Assembly: GCA_002238805.1 (NCBI GenBank)
Contig: MPNB01000002.1
Coordinates: 78,045 to 121,463 of the forward strand
Length of the DNA stretch: 43,419 bases
Direction of reading: 5' to 3'
DNA from: Rhodothermaceae bacterium bin80
GTDB taxonomy: Bacteria > Bacteroidota > Rhodothermia > Rhodothermales > Bin80
A program made the translations under genes and the position numbers. Under the pieces are notes generated by a model. It searched no databases and was not told the origin of the DNA. It was given only the letters and a program-made list of their open reading frames with translations. This document shows, one piece after another, positions 1-9,175 of the stretch. The stretch's first letter is position 1. Each line of letters opens with the position of its first letter.

Positions 1-2471
1 CAATTGAAGGAGAGAATCTCGCCCCAACCTTCTATCCTGAGTTGCAAGTGCTCGTTGAAGGCATTTTTGAGAAAAGCCGCTTTCTTGAGGTTCTGCGGGA
101 TTTCACCGTTTTTGAAGACGACGGCGGGGCGATTGAGAAAAAAATGGCGGGGTATCATCAGTTCCACGCGGTCAGGGTGGCAGTATCTGAAACCCTTCGC
201 GCCGCTAAACTCACGCAGGTGGCCCAAGAAAAGAATCTGGATCCCTACAAAAAACATGGTGGATATCCTGGCGACCAGCGCGTCGGGGTGGTATGGCATA
301 CCCAAGGATCGGGCAAAAGCCTGACGATGGTGTTCTACGCAGGAAGAATCATCCGCGAACCCGCTATGGAGAATCCGACCGTGGTAGTGCTGACGGATAG
401 GAACGACCTTGACAACCAGCTTTTCGCGACATTCTCGCGCTGCGAGCAACTGCTTCGCCAGCCGCCGGCACAGGCAGTGGACCGCGAGGATCTGAGAACG
501 AAACTTTCAGTCGAAGCGGGAGGGGTTATCTTTACCACTATCCAGAAATTCTTCCCCGAGGAAAAGGGAACTCGTCACACCACACTTTCCGAGAGACGCA
601 ACGTAGTGGTCATAGCAGACGAAGCGCACAGGAGCCAGTACGAATTTGAAGATGGATTTGCAGGACATATACGAGACGCGCTTCCAAACGCCTCTTTCAT
701 CGGCTTTACAGGGACACCTATTGAGCTTCGCGACGCAAACACCCGGGCCGTATTTGGCGACTATATAAGTGTCTACGACATAGAGCGCGCGGTCGAGGAC
801 GAGGCAACTGTGCCGATTTACTACGAAAGCCGTTTGGCGAAGGTAGTCCTTGATGAGGATGAGCGGTCGAAAATTGATTCCGAATTTGAGAAGATTACAA
901 AAGGGGAAAAGATAGAAAGAACGGAACGACTTAAAACCAGGGGGGCACAGCTTGAGAAGATAATTGGCGCAAAAAAACGACTAGGGCTGGTCGCAGAGGA
1001 TATTGTCGAGCATTTCGAGACAAGACTTGAAGCCCTTGCGGGAAAAGCCATGATCGTCTGCATGAGCAGGCGCATATGCGTAGATCTTTATGAACAGATC
1101 GCCAGGATCCGCCCCGAATGGCACCACGAAGACGACGAACAAGGAAGAATGAAAGTGGTGATGACCGGTTCCGCTACCGATTCGCCTAGCTGGCAGAATC
1201 ATATCCGGAACAAAGCTAGACGCGAGAGGCTAGCCAAACGTTTCAGGGAAAGTGATGATGATTTTCAGATAGTTCTCGTGTGCGACATGTGGCTTACGGG
1301 TTTTGACGCTCCCAGTCTTCACACAATGTATCTTGACAAACCGATGCGCGGCCACGGCCTCATGCAGGCAATCGCCCGCGTCAACAGGGTTTTCAGGGAC
1401 AAACCCGGAGGTCTCGTTGTTGATTATCTGGGAATATCAACCGAGCTTAAAAAGGCACTTGCAACCTACACGGAAAGTGGCGGCAGTGGAAAGACCACAC
1501 TTGATCAGAAAGAAGCTGTCGCCGTTATGATTGAGAAGTACGAGATATGCTGTGGACTTTTCCACGGATTTGACTGGTCTGTGTGGATAGAGGGTTCCGC
1601 TGAGGAAAAACTGAAACTGCTTCCCAGCGCCCTGGAACAAATACTCAAGCAGGAAAACGGGAAGGAGCGCTTTGTCCGTCATTCGCGCGAACTCTCCTCT
1701 GCCTTCGCTCTCTCTGTGCCCAACGAAGAGGCCCTCAGAATACGGGGCGATCTTGGATTTTTCCAAGCCGTCGGGCAAAGCCTTGCCAAGCGTTCCCCTG
1801 ACAGCGAGGTTCCATACGAAAAGCTTGACCACGCAGTGCACCAGATAATCCAGCGCGCAGTAGTGCCCGAAGGAATAGTAGACATATTCGCCGCCGCGGG
1901 GCTTAATAAACCGAATATCTCCATACTGTCAGACGAGTTTCTGGGTAAAGTGCAGAAGATGAAACAGCGGAATCTCGCAATTGAGCTTCTGCAAAAACTC
2001 ATTAAAAATGAACTTTCAACCCAGCGACGCAAGAACATCGTTCAGTCAAGATCTTTTGCCGAGATGCTTGAGCGGACAATCCGCCGTTATCAGAACCGCT
2101 CAATTGAGACAGCGACAGTCATCGAGGAACTGATTGAACTTGCAAAGGAGATGCGCAAGGCCGCGGCTCGGGGAGAAGAACTTGGGCTCTCGGAGGATGA
2201 ACTAGCCTTTTACGATGCCCTTGAGACAAACGACAGCGCTGTCAAGATTCTCGGAGACGACACGTTGCGCGTGATCGCGCAAGAGCTTGTGGAAACCGTG
2301 CGGGACAACCTTGAAATTGACTGGATGCTTCGAGAGAGCGTCCGCGCAAAACTCCGTGTTTTTGTAAAAAGGGTCCTTCGCCGCCATAACTACCCACCTG
2401 ACAAACAGGAAAAAGCAACCCGTATCGTGCTTGAGCAGGCAGAATTGCTGTCAACTGAGGGTACAATGTGA
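1..2471 (+). CDS. hsdR: Type I restriction enzyme R subunit (HsdR), 5' end outside the window
   Basis: This is the motor/nuclease subunit of a type I restriction-modification complex, which translocates DNA in an ATP-dependent way before cleavage. The reading frame is open from the first base, so the N-terminal nuclease domain lies upstream and the TTG at 42 is not a real start. Visible superfamily II helicase motifs are Walker A GSGKS (codons 306-320), the [10 protein letters not shown] motif, DEAH (618-629), FTGTP, and a motif V/VI region ending in [10 protein letters not shown]. The C-terminal ~350 residues are helical and charged, as expected for the part that binds the methyltransferase core. 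The gene ends in TGA at 2469-2471. No hsdM or hsdS follows, so those genes, if present, are upstream. Family assignment is firm; system specificity cannot be judged. Confidence 0.95.
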   Translation, partial: IEGENLAPTFYPELQVLVEGIFEKSRFLEVLRDFTVFEDDGGAIEKKMAGYHQFHAVRVAVSETLRAAKLTQVAQEKNLDPYKKHGGYPGDQRVGVVWHTQGSGKSLTMVFYAGRIIREPAMENPTVVVLTDRNDLDNQLFATFSRCEQLLRQPPAQAVDREDLRTKLSVEAGGVIFTTIQKFFPEEKGTRHTTLSERRNVVVIADEAHRSQYEFEDGFAGHIRDALPNASFIGFTGTPIELRDANTRAVFGDYISVYDIERAVEDEATVPIYYESRLAKVVLDEDERSKIDSEFEKITKGEKIERTERLKTRGAQLEKIIGAKKRLGLVAEDIVEHFETRLEALAGKAMIVCMSRRICVDLYEQIARIRPEWHHEDDEQGRMKVVMTGSATDSPSWQNHIRNKARRERLAKRFRESDDDFQIVLVCDMWLTGFDAPSLHTMYLDKPMRGHGLMQAIARVNRVFRDKPGGLVVDYLGISTELKKALATYTESGGSGKTTLDQKEAVAVMIEKYEICCGLFHGFDWSVWIEGSAEEKLKLLPSALEQILKQENGKERFVRHSRELSSAFALSVPNEEALRIRGDLGFFQAVGQSLAKRSPDSEVPYEKLDHAVHQIIQRAVVPEGIVDIFAAAGLNKPNISILSDEFLGKVQKMKQRNLAIELLQKLIKNELSTQRRKNIVQSRSFAEMLERTIRRYQNRSIETATVIEELIELAKEMRKAAARGEELGLSEDELAFYDALETNDSAVKILGDDTLRVIAQELVETVRDNLEIDWMLRESVRAKLRVFVKRVLRRHNYPPDKQEKATRIVLEQAELLSTEGTM

Positions 2472-2813
2472 GTAGTTTTCTATTTCTTAACACGTAAATC
2501 GCGAAAACAGCGGCAATATGATTTTATAGTAGTCTATTCCATTGGGCCTTCTCCCAACTTCACCATTAGTGATACAATAATACGAATTCCTCCTATGTCC
2601 TTGTTGGGCTGTTTTTTTCGGGAGCAATGGATATTGGAATTTTCCGTATCGATCGGGGTTGATTTAGGGTGGTTTGAATCGCTGTTTTCCTGGTATTTTG
2701 CAGCCTGTGCACACACGCGCTGCTCCGCATGGTTTCCATTGGACGCAACTCCGGTGTCTCCATCTGAAGTACGTTGCCTCAACCGTTCTGCAAGGGGATA
2801 CACGGTTCATGAA
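2472..2813. other. Gene-poor stretch after hsdR
   Basis: About 340 bases without a convincing gene. Short open frames exist on both strands (for example 2534-2803 minus) but their translations are low-complexity, match nothing I recognise and lack a ribosome binding site. There is a weak hairpin (TTGGG/CCCAA) around 2540 and a run of T near 2609, neither strong enough to call a terminator. The stretch lies between a restriction gene and a decayed transposase, so it may be junction debris from earlier insertions. Confidence 0.4.
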
Positions 2814-3205
2814 TTAGGGGGTGCCCTTTGATGGACGCATCGCGTTCACATGCTCAGTCACGGCTCGGGTCGCATCTGAATCATACATGAACCCCAGACA
2901 CACAAAGAATTTTTCCACCTCTGGAGGCAGACCCTGATCCACCTCTGTGATCATGTACCGATACTCGTTCTTGGCCATCCGGGACGCAATCCAGCGAATG
3001 TTGTTCAACTCATTCTGGATTGACGCTGGACAGACGCCCAACTGTCATGGATGTCGTGTGGCTTCAGTTTAGTGCGAACCAAGTAGGCCCATGATAAGCC
3101 ATCACCGTGATGAACAGATGCACTTCAATACGGTCACTTTTGCTGTGATAGGTGGGGCAGCCCAAGTGTTCAAAATGACTGACCGCAGCGTCGCACCTTG
3201 ATTTT
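2814..3205 (-). pseudogene. Decayed C-terminus of an IS4/IS1634-like DDE transposase
   Basis: Read on the minus strand, the frame through 3200-3075 gives HLGCPTYHSKSDRIEVHLF followed by ITVMAYH. This matches the conserved end of the DDE domain in IS4/IS1634-type transposases (typically LGLRPIYH...RVEAHLFISVLAYHL). The coding sense then moves to a second frame (LVRTKLKPHDIHDSWASVQ) and to a third one (NELNNIRWIASRMAKNE...VEKFFVCLGF, ending at a stop at 2814). That order matches the tail of the same family, which implies at least two frameshifts. Nothing upstream of about 3205 looks like the catalytic core, so only the last ~130 residues survive. No terminal inverted repeat was identified. The call rests on motif resemblance by eye. 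Confidence 0.7.
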
Positions 3206-3215
3206 CGTGCAGACA

Positions 3216-4451
3216 CTATTTTACAGAGAGCATCGCTCGAATGATCTCCTCTACCTCGTCTAGCTTCTCATTCTGGATGTATGGTCCGCTTTGCAGTTGA
3301 ACTACACGGCTGCCCGAGGGCATTCCCCGCACCCAGTCGGCGTGAAAATCATTCCATGCTGCACGCCCCTCCCGAGTCTCTCCGATCCACCTCGGAGACT
3401 CAGATACACGACCGGCGGTGAGCACCACAGTGGGGACTTGAGGTACCGGGCCCAATCCGGGAACCCTCTCACCATCAATGATTGCCGCATAGGTTTCAAA
3501 CTCCTGACCGGCACCGCCGGGAAACATCATCTGAAATTTTTTCACCTGCGTCCAATAGGACTGCCATCCTTCTGCGTCCAAGCTTTTCCACATCGCGGCC
3601 TGATCCTCATGGTGGGGATCAATCAGCACCAATCCATGCACATCCTCCCCGTACAGGTCCACAAAACGGCGTGCAGTAAAGGCGCTTTCCGCGTGGGCTA
3701 CAATTAGATATGGCGAAGTCACATTGGCACTCCGAAGCAATGCATATAGCTCAGTAGCCATCTGCTCAGGCGTACGCGGAATGCTAGTCTCCTCCGAAAA
3801 CCCTAAGCCCGGTCGATCATAGGCAATCACACGCGTTTCGCGGGCCAAACGCCGATGGAGCATCTCCCAGGACGTAAGATTATCTCCCAGCCCCGCAATG
3901 AGTATCACCGTAACCGAACCGTATCCCGCATCCACATAGTTCACAGCCCCACTGGATAATTGCGCTGACTTTCCCAGCGGATACATTGGACCTAAAATCG
4001 ACGTTTTTTCCTCCGAGTCAGCATCACCGATACCCGCGATGCTCTTGAATATCATTTCGTCCAATGTCAACTCATCCGCATCTGAACCTGGAGGTGCCAT
4101 GACAATACCGCCAAATCCTCCCCACGGATCCTTACACACACCGTGATATACATTATCTGGCAGTCTGGCCAAAGTGCACTGCAGTTCAAATGAGGGTTCC
4201 CATACAAAAGAGAGGCTGTCCGCCGTCACCTGGATATCACTGAACTCGAAGGGCCCAAAATTTTCTACCTCCAGTGTAATCTGCAGGTCATCATTAACAT
4301 TACGGACCTCGTAGACCGCATCCATATAACGACCTGTAAGGTGAATTATTTGTCCGACCCAATCTCCCTCCTGTATAGATTGGGACCTAGCTCCAACACT
4401 CGTGTTAGCCAGTATCACGGCAGTCAGTACTGCTCGTTTCCACATGTTCAT
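3216..4451 (-). CDS. Secreted alpha/beta-hydrolase-fold protein, probably without catalytic Ser and His
   Basis: The chosen ATG (4451) gives MNMWKRAVLTAV..., a short signal peptide with likely cleavage near ARS-QS; longer starts put a Trp-rich tail in front of it. Residues ~25-170 form an extracytoplasmic N-terminal region that I do not recognise. Residues ~180-411 are an alpha/beta-hydrolase fold, with an oxyanion-loop-like AGLGDN, the DRPGLGFSE turn, and GLVLIDP after helix C. The nucleophile elbow, normally GHSxGG, reads AHAESA (Ala254 where Ser is expected; a Ser lies two residues on). The histidine motif, normally GSGHxIxxExP, reads QSGPYIQNEKL with Pro390 in place of His. This suggests a non-catalytic paralogue with a binding or structural role. 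The gene overlaps the upstream TPR gene by 47 nt, so it is the last gene of that operon. Confidence 0.8.
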   Translation of the reverse strand: MNMWKRAVLTAVILANTSVGARSQSIQEGDWVGQIIHLTGRYMDAVYEVRNVNDDLQITLEVENFGPFEFSDIQVTADSLSFVWEPSFELQCTLARLPDNVYHGVCKDPWGGFGGIVMAPPGSDADELTLDEMIFKSIAGIGDADSEEKTSILGPMYPLGKSAQLSSGAVNYVDAGYGSVTVILIAGLGDNLTSWEMLHRRLARETRVIAYDRPGLGFSEETSIPRTPEQMATELYALLRSANVTSPYLIVAHAESAFTARRFVDLYGEDVHGLVLIDPHHEDQAAMWKSLDAEGWQSYWTQVKKFQMMFPGGAGQEFETYAAIIDGERVPGLGPVPQVPTVVLTAGRVSESPRWIGETREGRAAWNDFHADWVRGMPSGSRVVQLQSGPYIQNEKLDEVEEIIRAMLSVK

Positions 4452-5670
4452 CTTTATCCATTGAGTCCAATTGTGCCAGATAAGCCAAGGCACTTTCATG
4501 TGTGGGCTCCCTTTCAAGAAGGTCCACCCATGTTGCACGTGCTTCATCCAACCTCCCACCCTGTGCATATGCCACGCCTAAGTTGAGTCTCGCAGCAGTT
4601 AAAGTAGGATCCGCGCGCAGGATTGCTTCAAGTCTATTGGCTGCCTCTGTTGCATCCCCGCACTCGAGATATAACGTCGCAAGGTTGGTCTGCATGTACA
4701 ACGCAAGTCCAGGTGGTACATCAATGGTCAATCCGTTCTTGTACGCCTCAATAGCACGACCATACCTCTTGGCCTGGCGGAGCCGGTTACCAAGCTCAAT
4801 CCAGTTGGCTGGCGACCCTGGATCATTGCTGATGGCGTTCTGCGCTTCATTAACGCGCTGTTGAAGCTGCTGAGCCTGATCTGCTCTTGCAAAATACCTC
4901 TCTGCTTCAGACTCCCGCCCAAGCCGCATATAGACTTGTCCAAGATTGAACTGTGCACCGTGGTGCCATGACCGCTTCTCGGCCACGGGTTCCAGGTGCG
5001 GAAGCGCAGCTTCAGCAGAATCCAACCTGAAATACTGAGTGCCTACGATGTACTGGTAATCCAAATCATCCGGGCGAAGTCCTAAACCGACCAAAGACGT
5101 CCCTAATGCGCTCTCCAAATCCCCCGTTTCCTCTAGTAATTGCCCCAACCACATGTAAGTCATCGCATGATCGGGGTCAAGCGATAAAGCCTGCTCATAT
5201 GCAATCTGGGCACTGTCTGGCACACCAAGTTTCGCATAAGCCCGCCCTAGTTCATGGTACAGGGCCGCTGTGGGGCCAACCTGAGACTCCTCCTCCAGGT
5301 AAAAGTTGATGGCGTCGCGAAGCTTACCACGCCGGAAGCTGTTCAATCCCATAGCAAATCGGGCCCCGGCGTACGCTGGATCAATCTCCAGAACCGTCTG
5401 ATAAGCAGCCTGCGCTACATCCAAGCGGTTGAGTTGCGTATATATCCTGCCACGCAGATAATGAAGGTCTGCCAATTCAGGCGCATATGCCTCGACGCTG
5501 TCTGTGTAAGTGAGCGCCAACTCATAAACACCCCTCCCGAATGCACTTTCTGCTTCAAGCATGTATCTGGCTGCCCATGGGGAAAGAGATTTTCGTTGCT
5601 CTTCCGCAATCCCGTCCGGCTCAGAACAGCCAGCAGCTAACAGAAATAACAGCAGTAGTCTTGTTCTCAT
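4405..5670 (-). CDS. TPR-repeat lipoprotein
   Basis: A 421-residue protein beginning MRTRLLLLFLLAAGC, a lipoprotein signal with lipobox LAAGC, so the mature chain is anchored by Cys15. The rest is a run of about nine tetratricopeptide repeats, recognisable by the W/L-G-Y-A-P spacing (for example YHELGRAYAKLGVPDSAQIAYEQAL and MYMRLGRESEAERYFARA-type units). TPR arrays act as protein-protein scaffolds; no enzymatic domain is visible. It lies 171 nt downstream of three FG-GAP/ASPIC-UnbV lipoproteins and overlaps the following hydrolase-fold gene by 47 nt. TPR proteins often neighbour ASPIC/UnbV proteins, so a shared surface complex is a reasonable inference. The ATG at 5670 places the signal peptide at the N-terminus. 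Confidence 0.9.
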   Translation of the reverse strand: MRTRLLLLFLLAAGCSEPDGIAEEQRKSLSPWAARYMLEAESAFGRGVYELALTYTDSVEAYAPELADLHYLRGRIYTQLNRLDVAQAAYQTVLEIDPAYAGARFAMGLNSFRRGKLRDAINFYLEEESQVGPTAALYHELGRAYAKLGVPDSAQIAYEQALSLDPDHAMTYMWLGQLLEETGDLESALGTSLVGLGLRPDDLDYQYIVGTQYFRLDSAEAALPHLEPVAEKRSWHHGAQFNLGQVYMRLGRESEAERYFARADQAQQLQQRVNEAQNAISNDPGSPANWIELGNRLRQAKRYGRAIEAYKNGLTIDVPPGLALYMQTNLATLYLECGDATEAANRLEAILRADPTLTAARLNLGVAYAQGGRLDEARATWVDLLEREPTHESALAYLAQLDSMDKDEHVETSSTDCRDTG

Positions 5671-5734
5671 CGTCCCTTAGTAAGGTATCAATTCAAGTTG
5701 TCGCAACCAGCTTATCCGCCCAGACTACGGAGCA

Positions 5735-5834
5735 ATATGCATACTTTTCGCCGGCTCTGTTCCATATGCATCCCGTTGTATGGATCCTGACAAGCTTATG
5801 CGGCCCCGCGTATCTGGTTTCGTAGGATATGCAT
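5735..5834. repeat. Three copies of ATATGCAT in the leader of the TPR gene
   Basis: The 8-mer ATATGCAT, whose core ATGCAT is self-complementary, occurs at 5735-5742, 5764-5771 and 5827-5834. All three lie within the 171-base gap between the ASPIC/UnbV gene and the TPR lipoprotein gene. Clustered short palindromes in an intergenic gap can be operator sites. No dyad larger than the 6-base core was found, so function is speculative. Confidence 0.3.
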
Positions 5835-5841
5835 GAATCGG

Positions 5842-7518
5842 CTATGATCCTTCAATTAATGTGATCACCCCTGCTGGTACAGCTTCACGCACGGTCAAAG
5901 TACCGCTAGGCCAATATACTTCCAAGGAGTCAGCAACAGTAGATAACCCAAGCCCAAACAGCGGCCATCGCTGGTTTTGTGAAAGATAGCTTGTACCTAC
6001 TCTCACATAACGTTCCTGCCACCCTTGATTTGTTTTCACACGGATACGACTGCCTATTCCATCGCGATTACTGCTGGACCCCGTCAATTGTACTGTTAAT
6101 GAATTACCGGGCTGCGTGTCATTGCGCCACAGGCGAGCCGGCCCTCCATTTTCAGTAATAAGCACATCTGGATCTCCATCCATGTCATAATCTGCCCAAG
6201 CAGCTCCACGGGCCACCATCAGCTCTGCGAGAGCTCCATTAGGTTCAATCTCAGAAAATCGACCACCCCCTTCATTCACGTAGAGTTGGGGACGTTGCCG
6301 AAAGGTTATCCCCTCCTCTACCTCTCCGATATCTTCGGTTATGTGACCGTTCGCCGTCAAAAGGTCCAGATCCTCGTCCAGGTCAAAATCAGCAAGCAAG
6401 AGACCGAAAGTCAGTGTAGGTAAACTGGGCCGTCCAATCTGGGAAACGGCTGCCCGTTCGGTAAAAATACCATTACTGGCGTGACGGTAAACGCCAACCA
6501 TTTCTCCCGAAAAATGCCCTACGAACGCCGTCTCTTCGCCAGTTTCGTCAACAACGCCAATATCAAGCCCCATACCGGCGCGGGCACGACCCGTCTCATC
6601 AAACGCAATGCCACTTACGATGCCTTTCTCGATGAACGTACCATCCCGTTGATTTTCGAAAAGCAAATCCCGTTGCGTATCGTTTGCCACAATCAAATCC
6701 GGCCACCCATCTCTGTTGTAGTCCAGACTGGCAGCTGCAAGTGTCTTTCCAGGCAAGTCTCTAAAATCATCTGATCGCTCTTCAAACGTACCATCACCCC
6801 GGTTGACATAAAAGCGACCTGATATTCCCTCGTACTGCTCCGGTGTGCAATAGGATTTCGTATCTCCGACACGTGTGCAGTAGATGTCCTTTTCCGGTGT
6901 CCAGTCAACATAATTGCCCACATAAAGGTCGAGCCATCCGTCTAAATCTGTATCCATAAACACGCTCGCTGCACTCCACTCCCGATAGCTCCCCAAGCCC
7001 GATTGTGCACTGACTTCGCTAAATACGCCTCCGTCATTACGCAGCAGGAGGTTCTCGTACAGTGCAGTGACAAACACGTCTGCATCTGTATCATTATCAT
7101 AGTCCGCAACACTGACGCCAAAGGCATAGGTCTGCAATTCTGCCAATCCAGACTCCTGTGTGACTTCTGAAAATGCGCCCCCCCCAATGCCCCTGTACAG
7201 TCGGAGCGCTGGTGGCGACACCCCCTCCCTTGACGGGAAAATCCCGCCGGAAATAAGCAAAACATCCATGATCCCATCGCTGTCATAATCCAGGAAACCG
7301 CCACCTGCACCCATAGTCTCCGGGAACCATTTTTCTCCGAAAGCTCCTGTTTCATGCTGAAACTCCCCCAAACCCGCCTCCTCCGTCACATCAGTAAACA
7401 CGATCTCAACCATGCGCCGGTCAACTTCCTGGGCTTTTTCATCTGTTTCAGATCCGCATCCCACTGAAACGAGCAACGCAATCACCACGCCAATTTTGAC
7501 AAACCCTGAACTACCCAT
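5842..7518 (-). CDS. FG-GAP/VCBS repeat lipoprotein with C-terminal ASPIC/UnbV domain (paralogue 1)
   Basis: A 558-residue CRTAC1-like protein. The N-terminus has a signal peptide with lipobox LVSVGC. The body carries at least six FG-GAP/VCBS units with calcium-loop signatures such as DYDSDGIMD, DYDNDTDAD, DTDLDGWLD, DYNRDGWPD, DFDLDEDLD and DYDMDGDPD, so a calcium-stabilised beta-propeller is expected. The C-terminal ~90 residues are the ASPIC/UnbV domain (GSSSNRDGIGSRIRVKT...SYLSQNQRWPLFGLG...WPSG). A Cys pair (DIYC...SYCTPEQYEGI) is conserved in all three tandem copies and probably forms a disulfide. The start overlaps the end of the next paralogue by 8 nt, indicating translational coupling. 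The biochemical function of the family is unknown; a surface binding role is inferred. Confidence 0.92.
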   Translation of the reverse strand: MGSSGFVKIGVVIALLVSVGCGSETDEKAQEVDRRMVEIVFTDVTEEAGLGEFQHETGAFGEKWFPETMGAGGGFLDYDSDGIMDVLLISGGIFPSREGVSPPALRLYRGIGGGAFSEVTQESGLAELQTYAFGVSVADYDNDTDADVFVTALYENLLLRNDGGVFSEVSAQSGLGSYREWSAASVFMDTDLDGWLDLYVGNYVDWTPEKDIYCTRVGDTKSYCTPEQYEGISGRFYVNRGDGTFEERSDDFRDLPGKTLAAASLDYNRDGWPDLIVANDTQRDLLFENQRDGTFIEKGIVSGIAFDETGRARAGMGLDIGVVDETGEETAFVGHFSGEMVGVYRHASNGIFTERAAVSQIGRPSLPTLTFGLLLADFDLDEDLDLLTANGHITEDIGEVEEGITFRQRPQLYVNEGGGRFSEIEPNGALAELMVARGAAWADYDMDGDPDVLITENGGPARLWRNDTQPGNSLTVQLTGSSSNRDGIGSRIRVKTNQGWQERYVRVGTSYLSQNQRWPLFGLGLSTVADSLEVYWPSGTLTVREAVPAGVITLIEGS

Positions 7519-9175
7519 CTTCCAAAGTAAGTAACCTGGTATTCGCCCTTAATTCATAATTTCGGGATTCTTTGCCGCTTGGCCAGCGCACGTACAAACT
7601 GTCCGGTGTACCCTCAAACCCAAAGAACGCAGCTGTTTCTGAGTGAGACAGGTAACTTGATCCCGCACGTATGCGCCGAACCTGCATTTGTCCACTGCTC
7701 CAGAGGTGGAGCTGAGCACCATACGCATTCCGGTTGCTTACCGTACCTGTGAGCTCGACCCTAAGCCACGATCGCCCTTGTGATTCATTACGCCAAAGAT
7801 GTATCGGACCATTGTTTTCCACCATCAGCACATCTAAATCCCCATCCCGATCATAGTCTCCCGTAGCAAGCCCACGACCCACAAAGGATTCAGCTAATGG
7901 GCCAGACGGTGGCATTTCAGCAAATTTTCCTGTCCCGTCATTCAGGAACAACTGAGGCCGCTGACGAAAAGTGACACCGTCCACAATCTGCGCAATGTGT
8001 GTCTGTACGTGTCCATTCGCAATCAACAGATCCAAATCTGCATCCAGATCCACATCAAAAAGCACTAAACCAAAAGTTAGTGTCTTGAAGCTGGGTTGCC
8101 CGATACGCGAGACAGCTGCCCGATCATTGAAAATGCCACCTCCAATGTGCTGGTATACACCAACCATCTCATCCGAAAAATTTCCGACAAATACGGAGGG
8201 CTCTCCGGAATCATCTACAACGCCAACATCTATGCCCATCCCTGCCCTGGGTTTGCCATGCTGATCATAGGCTATGCCGCTTGTGATGCCGCGTTCAATG
8301 AACATACCATTGCCCTGATTAATGAAGAGCATATCCCGCTCTGTGTCATTAGCAACGACTACGTCAGGCCATCCATCATTATTCGCATCTATCTCCGCAA
8401 CACCCAGTGTCTTATCTCGGATGGCCTCCACACCCGTCAGGAAACCCGCCCTTTCTGTGGCTTCTGCAAACGTACCATTGCCCTGGTTCTCATAGTAGCG
8501 ACTCGCAATACCCTCATAGAGTTCAGGGGTGCAGTAAACTTTACTTCCACCAAAACTGCAGTAAATATCATCTTCGGGTGTCCAGTGTACATAAGTTCCA
8601 ACATAGATATCCAGATGCCCATCAAGATTGGCGTCAAAGAACATCGCACTTGTACTCCACTCGCTTACAAGACCCACACCTGCTGCCTTACCAACATCCT
8701 CAAATACACCATCAGTGTTACGCAGTAACAAGTCAGGACCCAGAGTCGTCACATAGATGTCCTGATCTCCATCATTGTCGTAGTCTCCGATTGTCACGCC
8801 CAGGCTATAGCTGCGCAAGAGTGCCAGACCCGCGGATTGTGTTACTTCATCAAATGTTCCATTTCCAACATTGCGGAAAAGCCTCAGCGCTGGATGTGCA
8901 CCGAGTGGTGGCTCTCCCTCGAATGCACCGCCGGTAACTACGAGAATATCCTGCTGATCGTCATTATCGTAGTCAAAAAATGCACCTCCCGCACCAACTA
9001 TTTCCGGTGCCCATGAATCCCCAAAGCCACCATTAGTATGCAGCACTCCGCCTAGTCCTGCCTGCGCTGTCACATCAGTAAACAGGTCATCCGTATTGTT
9101 TGAATTCTCCGGTGACCGGGTTGTGCACCCAACAAGGAGTGATAAACACAAAAAAACCGGGACCGAGTTACGCAT
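7511..9175 (-). CDS. FG-GAP/VCBS repeat lipoprotein with C-terminal ASPIC/UnbV domain (paralogue 2)
   Basis: A 554-residue protein starting MRNSVPVFLCLSLLVGC, a lipoprotein signal with Cys16 as the lipidated residue. It has the same architecture as its neighbours: calcium loops DYDNDDQQD, DYDNDGDQD, DANLDGHLD, DANNDGWPD, DVDLDADLD and DYDRDGDLD, then an ASPIC/UnbV domain (GTVSNRNAYGAQLHL...SYLSHSETAAFFG...WPSGKE). The conserved Cys pair appears as DIYC...VYCTPELYEGI. The long shared stretch GMGIDVGVVDDSGEPSVFVG is near-identical in the other two copies, showing recent tandem duplication or strong constraint. It overlaps paralogue 1 by 8 nt and shares one base with the end of paralogue 3, so the three form one transcript. 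Function of the family is not established. Confidence 0.92.
   Translation of the reverse strand: MRNSVPVFLCLSLLVGCTTRSPENSNNTDDLFTDVTAQAGLGGVLHTNGGFGDSWAPEIVGAGGAFFDYDNDDQQDILVVTGGAFEGEPPLGAHPALRLFRNVGNGTFDEVTQSAGLALLRSYSLGVTIGDYDNDGDQDIYVTTLGPDLLLRNTDGVFEDVGKAAGVGLVSEWSTSAMFFDANLDGHLDIYVGTYVHWTPEDDIYCSFGGSKVYCTPELYEGIASRYYENQGNGTFAEATERAGFLTGVEAIRDKTLGVAEIDANNDGWPDVVVANDTERDMLFINQGNGMFIERGITSGIAYDQHGKPRAGMGIDVGVVDDSGEPSVFVGNFSDEMVGVYQHIGGGIFNDRAAVSRIGQPSFKTLTFGLVLFDVDLDADLDLLIANGHVQTHIAQIVDGVTFRQRPQLFLNDGTGKFAEMPPSGPLAESFVGRGLATGDYDRDGDLDVLMVENNGPIHLWRNESQGRSWLRVELTGTVSNRNAYGAQLHLWSSGQMQVRRIRAGSSYLSHSETAAFFGFEGTPDSLYVRWPSGKESRNYELRANTRLLTLEDG

Noticed and set aside
2534..2803. An 89-codon minus-strand open frame after hsdR
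   Set aside because: It has no family resemblance, no ribosome binding site and an unusual composition; treated as non-coding.
3770..3840. GLGFSE in the hydrolase-fold protein as a GxSxG nucleophile site
   Set aside because: By position it is the loop after strand 4 (DRPGxGxS), found in many active hydrolases in addition to the real nucleophile elbow.
8096..8728. A 210-codon plus-strand open frame
   Set aside because: It lies fully antisense to the second ASPIC/UnbV gene, whose calcium-loop repeats and ASPIC domain are unmistakable; the antisense translation has no recognisable domain.
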